A stretch of DNA of 64,000 nt from Lingula anatina (lineage: Eukaryota; Brachiopoda; Lingulata; Lingulida; Lingulidae), in assembly GCF_001039355.2 (NCBI RefSeq), contig NW_019773914.1, positions 421,245 to 485,244 on the forward strand, given 5' to 3'. Each line of letters begins with the position of its first letter. The stretch's first letter is position 1. Shown piece by piece: positions 59,301-64,000 of this stretch. The position numbers and the translations under genes were made by a program. The notes under the pieces were generated by a model. That model had not been told where the DNA came from, made no database searches, and saw nothing but the letters and a program-made list of their open reading frames with translations.

Positions 59301-62300
59301 AAACGGTCAAGGATTGGTAAAGGAGGCTCTGTTCAGAAGACACATCAACCTCATATCATATTTCTCTTTCATTACGCCTCCCTATATACTTACATCCAGT
59401 CCCCGCTGTAGACGTCTGCGGAGTCCTGGAAGGGGTGTCTGTCCGGGTACTGACCCTTGTGCTTACCTGGCTCCACCACGAACTTTGCCTGACCACTGAA
59501 AGGGAAAAATATTTCTGTATAGAATATACAAACACCAACGGTGGCCTTCGTCATTCTTTTTGTACAGCGGCATTTTAGCAAACCAGCAAACACACCTCAC
59601 TGGTGGCTGCGCTGGGACCATAAGGCTTTGAAGTCTCTCATGGCGTGATGACGGCTAACATCCCATTTCCATAGATTAGATCGACCTACTTTGGATCGAC
59701 CTAACTCCCTGGGGGTTCGCGCTGAATAGCTGTCAGCCGGGCGGACACGAAAGTTAATTGCCCCTTACGGCTTGTAGTGGGCGGGGACGGACACTTAAGG
59801 GGGAATTTCTTACGGTAGTCTGGTGAGACTCCCCTCGGTGATAGATCGATCTAAAGTTGTGGGAATAGACCCTTGGTGTGCTTACTGCTTAAGATGTCAG
59901 TCTTCAGGCTCTGATAGAGAAATATAGCCCCTCCTCCGTGCTTCACCCTAATAGCCACACCTAGAGAGGTACTAGGTCATATCGTTTCTTTCATAGTCCT
60001 TAGTTTAGAAAAGAGTAATTCTATTTCAGTGAATTGACAAGTTTGTTGTTTATTGCACGGTCCGATAAGCGCTGAACGAGTCCACGGAATAATTAATTAT
60101 TAGAACAATAAAGGACTCAACACAACATTTTTAGTAACAGACTACTAACGCATCCTGTGGTCACAGCATATACAACCATGGGTATTTTGACTTACTTCAA
60201 CATAAAGTGCAGTCCTACAACAGGCTCCCCCTGGCGGACAATGGGAGTATCAAAGCTGTAGCTTTCTTTTCTGATGCTCATCTTCAGAAGACTTTGCATC
60301 TTGGGCGTCCACGTACAGAAGAAGGGGTGGTTCTCTACAAAGTCGTTTTTCTCTTTAAACTCTAGTTCTGCAGCAGCCTGGAAATATAATGTTGTGTTGG
60401 TCAACAATTGCTTCCCACGATGAAAGGTGCCAACTTTTACATTGAGCATTTTGATTTGAAAAGAAATCCGCGTAAGGGAACGCCTAAATGCGCACGCACA
60501 AGAGACACTGAAGAGATTCATCAGTTTGAAAGTGAGAACAAAATGATCTTTAGCTGCTATTTTGGCAAAATACTTGTGTTTCCAAAACTACATAATCTCA
60601 CCTTCAAGCACCTGTTGTACAGATCCCTGTGGATTACCAGGAAATCTGTCTCCTCGTCTGTGATGATGGACGCGTTCCTGATGTTGTCCTCACTAATGAG
60701 GGCGATTTCCCCAAAGCTCTTGCCTGAACCTGAAAAATTCAAATTTGACAAACAGTGGTTATTAACCCTTCATAAACGTGTCCTTAATTTTATTCCGAAA
60801 AAAAAAAGAAAAAGAAAAAAAAACAGTTGTCAATTAAAAACACATAAAATGTTGGTATCACTTTCGACACGAAATATCCTAGAGGAATATTCATTAAAAG
60901 TTTTGTTGACCTGGTTATCATGACACAGGCATTTTTTTAATGTAAAATATTTGAACTGCGTTTGTCATTAAAAAATAATAAATATATAAATAATAGAAAA
61001 TATAAATAAGAACAACTTTTAAAATCCGTTTAAAAATCACAACAGGCACATTATCGCAAGGTCCTTACCAAAGGACACGATGTAGTTCCCGTACAGGCTT
61101 CTGTTCAACCGCGGCTTCTTGGGAGTTTTGGCTGCCTTTGAAGATTTTGTAGATTTGGTGGATTTGGAAGATTTTGGTGGCTTTGCCGATGACTTCACGG
61201 ACAGCGTGCGGTTCTTCGACTGTTTTTCTTCTTCTTCATCATCATCTGCTTCATCATCGTCCGAAATGTCATCCCCTTCTTCATCTCTATCTTCATCTTT
61301 TTCTCCATCGTCTTCATATTCTTCCTCCTCCTCCTCCTCCGTCACTCCCTGAGTATTGCTTTCAGTTTCGTTTTCGTCCTGTTCCACATTGTCTAATTCT
61401 TCAGCACTCTCGATTTCTTTTTGCTCTTCCTTTTCTTCCTTGTCTTTCAAGGCGGACTCTCCCGATAAGTTTGGGTCAATATAGACTGACACGCTGCCGT
61501 TGACTATGATGTAAAAGCTGAAACAGCCATATTTTTTACATAAATACACGAGTCACTTCTAGTGAGCAAAGGGCAAATATACTACAAGACCAAAAACTCC
61601 AACAAACAATGCTACTTCCAAAAATTTACATTGTTTAAAGAAAAATACATGGCGCATGTTTGCGTGCAGACTCGCAATTATAAAAAGGTGTACACACACA
61701 CACACACGCACACACATGCACCTTTTGATTTAATTATCATAATGACTACGACAACTGTATCAAAAATGATTACCTTCTTTATAGCATTGCTAATGTGATA
61801 TCAAAAACTATTATTATATACCCCAAAAACATGACCACTTCAGGACACGTGTTATAAGGAAATACTGTCTTACCACTCTCCACTCTCTCCTTGCTTTATG
61901 ACCACGTGGTCTGCGGCGTTGTGCTGATAGTAGCAGTTACGTATTATGTCAACAATCACGTCTGAAAGCGGACAAGTACATCAACTATTAATACGTAAAT
62001 CTGGTGATAGGTCGATAATAGGAACGTTTATAAACTGTGAGCTGAAGTCAAGCATACTGGTATATCGAAATGTATTGAAATCTCCAAGATAAATTTATCT
62101 CTTTATTTATTTATTTATTTATTTATTTATTGCAATATAAACGTGTGGCCCTCTTATAAGTCTGTGGCCTATTGTGCGTGAACTCAATGACAGAGTATGT
62201 CTGACAACTGTTTACACAGGGCAGTAACCGAGCTAAAACAAGTTAGCTATGTGATCAATAATTATCGGGTTTACAGACGCCAGACTCTGAAAGTAAAGAA

Positions 62301-64000
62301 AACTGATTGGAAACGGAAATGTATTGGCCTACTTTATCAGGCCCGTGGCCGGAGGGGGGGGGGGGGGGTCTGGGGGTTCGAACCCCCCTTTGTACCAGGA
62401 AAATGTCCTCTTTGGATAAAATTTTATCTGGGTACACGAAGGTTTCAAGGTAAAAGGCCCACAGTTTTTTCAAAAAAAGTACCCCCTATTGACATCGCTG
62501 GCTACGGGCCTGTTTGCTATCTTTTGACAAAACTACATATAAAATTAATAATATAAAATAAAATATATTTATGTCACATAATAAAAAACATAATTAAAAA
62601 AACCCGATAAGTTTTTTCTCCAATTGACGAATGAACAGTATTGAAATTGATTTTTGATTGTACGGAAGGCAGGTCTCTATACACCTTTTTATCTTTCAAT
62701 ATTTCAGATGAAAATGTGAACGGATCTGTCTAAAATCCAGTACAACCACTTAAAGGTTTGCCGTATCAATAACTGGATGATATAAACGTCAAGGGGGGCT
62801 ATGTTTGAACCAGCAAGAATGTGCTGAGCCTTAGCTCCAAAACCAGGATCGAGTACATTGTGCCTGTGGGGTAGGGTGGCATTGAATATCAAAAAATATC
62901 TTTTATGGATCAATTCGTTAGATTAAAAGAATGCAGATGCCTGCGTCTTTCGGAAGTTGTCAGATTCCCGACAACATGGTTTCACAGGGCTCTCTACGCT
63001 GCCATGCTGGCACTTATCCAATACTCCATAAAAGCCAATGCTAATCTTAGTAGAAGTCAAGAGGACTTCATAATTGAAAATGACCAATTAATAAAAACCA
63101 AGAGGAAACAAAATCCAAAGAGTAAACATCATTACCGGTAGTAAAAACCTACGTGGATCAAAGTGGCACTTAAAATGTTTTCGAAAGGTCAACGATGAAA
63201 GAAAACAAAAAGTGACTTCATAGATGGCCGAACAAAGCGGTATTCATGCTAATACCATTTTCGTTTTTTTAATACTGAAATTTAACCACGATCAAGCAAA
63301 AGGCCAACATAGCTTGTAAAGATTATAGTCATACGGGCATATTACATTTCGGCAACACGCCGAAATAAGACCGTCTCCAAGCAAGTGGTGTAAGAATTGT
63401 AGAGGCTAATACAGTTCTTTATACAAACATTCCCTCTTTACGTTTAACAATACAGATGACGTGAGAGAGACCCCTAAATGTTTACAGAATTTGAAAATCA
63501 ATCTTATGAAGTCACGAGGTGAGAGGAAATATTTACACTTTTTCCACTTTCTCCTGTCTGAGAGACCCAATAGCAATTAAGTATCGCCGTTACCCGAGGA
63601 CTCAATAAAAAGCATTTACGACTCGTTTTTAAGGATATAGGTCACTCTGTACGTTCTTTATTTATTGGTTGTGACATTTGGCATTAATATAAGCAAGCTG
63701 AACTAATTTCGCGACATGTTTAACAGGGACCATCCAGCATTTTTTGTGTAATTACTTTACAGGGACAGTGCAATAATAATAATAATAATAATTGGGGGTT
63801 ACCAAGTTGTCTGAAACACGATACCATGAAAGGAGCAAGTGAAAGAAGGTCCAACAATGTTCCAAAATTTCCGTACCTTTCTTCATAGACTGCAGAAGCT
63901 GGCTTTTCTTGCGTAGCCACGGGATGATGATCTCCACCTCGTGCTGTTGCCGCTGATCAGGGCTCTTCTTGATCACATTGATCACGCGCTCGTACATCTG
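56303..64000 (-). CDS. Cyclic nucleotide-binding domain protein, CNBD2-like (5' end outside window)
   Basis: Exons in gene order: 63877->64000 (partial), 61874-61961, 61069-61517, 60602-60729, 60196-60377, 59394-59495, 57251-58973 and 56303-56554. Phases agree; at least 1015 aa are visible. The first cNMP domain has QGESGE-CFYIIVNGS and a phosphate cassette FGEIALI...RNAS. Between these two halves lies an insert of about 110 residues, first Asp/Glu-rich and then Lys/Ser-rich. A second cNMP-type fold (VRQGEPVVGLHF..., then IIGDIEIAMNL...) lacks the cassette arginine. A long charged C-terminal region follows. The family is known from testis and cilia in vertebrates, so a flagellar role is possible. 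The length exceeds that of vertebrate CNBD2 (about 576 aa), so the name is approximate. Confidence 0.8.
56625..56785. repeat. G/T-rich minisatellite, ~24-bp unit, in the last CNBD-gene intron
   Basis: About four or more tandem units built on GGTGGGTGTGACTGGGGTGGA, with a longer variant repeat on each side. The antisense ORF of His-Pro-Thr repeats here is an artefact of the repeat; it lies in the intron. Confidence 0.85.
57251..58973 (-). CDS. CNBD-gene long C-terminal exon
   Basis: This encodes 574 residues. The first roughly 100 complete a degenerate second cNMP domain (LCFVRDREIIGDIEIA, TNTQAFLLDLKTYERL). The rest is charged and Ser/Pro/Thr-rich, with KER-rich coiled-coil-like stretches. 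If intron 56555-57250 were retained, the frame would end at 57134, giving an alternative C-terminus; the spliced form ends at 56303 with KKTLGQWIP. Confidence 0.8.
59657..59878 (-). mobile_element. Foldback MITE family B, copy 3, inverted (CNBD-gene intron)
   Basis: Reverse complement of the copies at 14676 and 46203: CTCCCTGGGGGTTC, TTACGGCTTGTAGTGGGCGG and GTGAGACTCCCC. It lies between exons 59394-59495 and 60196-60377. Confidence 0.8.
61069..61517 (-). CDS. CNBD-gene exon with acidic/basic insert inside the cNMP fold
   Basis: The exon begins in FYIIVNGSVSVYI, a beta strand of the cNMP domain, and ends in YIVSF, leading into the phosphate cassette. In between are about 60 residues dominated by Glu and Asp, then about 30 dominated by Lys, Ser and Thr. 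The antisense TTC/TCC-rich DNA reflects this. Splice sites at 61518-61519 and 61067-61068 are canonical. Confidence 0.8.
62100..62131. repeat. (TTTA)n microsatellite
   Basis: Tetranucleotide array in the CNBD-gene intron between 61961 and 63877. Confidence 0.85.
62338..62512. mobile_element. Short hAT-like MITE in a CNBD-gene intron
   Basis: The ends are CAGGCCCGTGGCC and GGCTACGGGCCTG, inverted repeats with one mismatch in 13, of the kind found in hAT elements. It is 175 bp with a poly-G run and GGGTTCGAACCC inside. The flanking 8-mers (TACTTTAT and TTTGCTAT) match only partly, so the target duplication is eroded or the call is wrong. Confidence 0.6.
62513..63876. other. Remainder of a long CNBD-gene intron
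   Basis: AT-rich sequence with short ORFs and an (AAT)n array near 63775-63793. No further exon with both splice sites is seen; the exon phases on either side (63877 and 61961) join directly. Confidence 0.5.

Noticed and set aside
62375..62400. Possible tRNA (GGTTCGAACC)
   Set aside because: No acceptor, D or anticodon stems surround it; it is a palindrome inside a MITE.

Overview
The window looks like nuclear DNA from a bilaterian invertebrate, most likely a mollusc and perhaps a bivalve. The evidence is AT-rich sequence, small exons with GT-AG introns, a secreted TSP1 plus uromodulin-like gene pair, mariner and non-LTR relics and many short foldback elements. The organism is inferred; nothing in the sequence proves it. 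All exon joins below were read by hand from splice consensus and phase, without RNA evidence.

Layout. 1-4780 is intergenic and carries two copies of foldback family A. 4781-25986 (minus) holds a complete RIF1 gene with 31 coding exons and a 5' UTR exon. One RIF1 intron carries an assembly gap (8181-8972) inside a tandem repeat. A divergent promoter with E2F-type sites separates RIF1 from a plus-strand gene (26597-32088). That gene encodes two ubiquitin-like domains, a von Willebrand A domain and a basic tail. 32327-42776 is a tandem C2H2 zinc-finger array: a headless relic unit, then three genes (34409, 37808, 41182) spaced about 3.4 kb apart. One gene is intact and two carry single frameshifts. 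Mariner remnants sit at the same site in two of the flanks. 42777-45423 is gene-poor and holds a hairpin-rich DNA element. 45424-49084 and 53392-54844 (plus) are a duplicated pair of small secreted proteins. The first has chitin-binding-like, TSP1 and uromodulin-like domains; the second has lost one domain and trimmed another. Between them lie an inverted-repeat element carrying a short RecQ-like ORF and a truncated non-LTR retrotransposon. 56303-64000 (minus) is the 3' part of a cyclic-nucleotide-binding-domain gene resembling CNBD2, which runs off the window.

The genes do not form one pathway. RIF1 concerns replication timing and double-strand-break repair, and the zinc fingers look like a young family of transcription factors. 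The secreted pair may act in mucosal or extracellular recognition. The CNBD gene may be ciliary or sperm related by analogy. The most unusual items are the Ubl-Ubl-vWA protein, the zinc fingers with cysteine in place of the core leucine, the precise loss of a GT-AG segment in one zinc-finger copy, the domain loss in the TSP1 pair, the polyampholyte insert inside a cyclic-nucleotide fold, and related foldback elements in introns of three of the genes.
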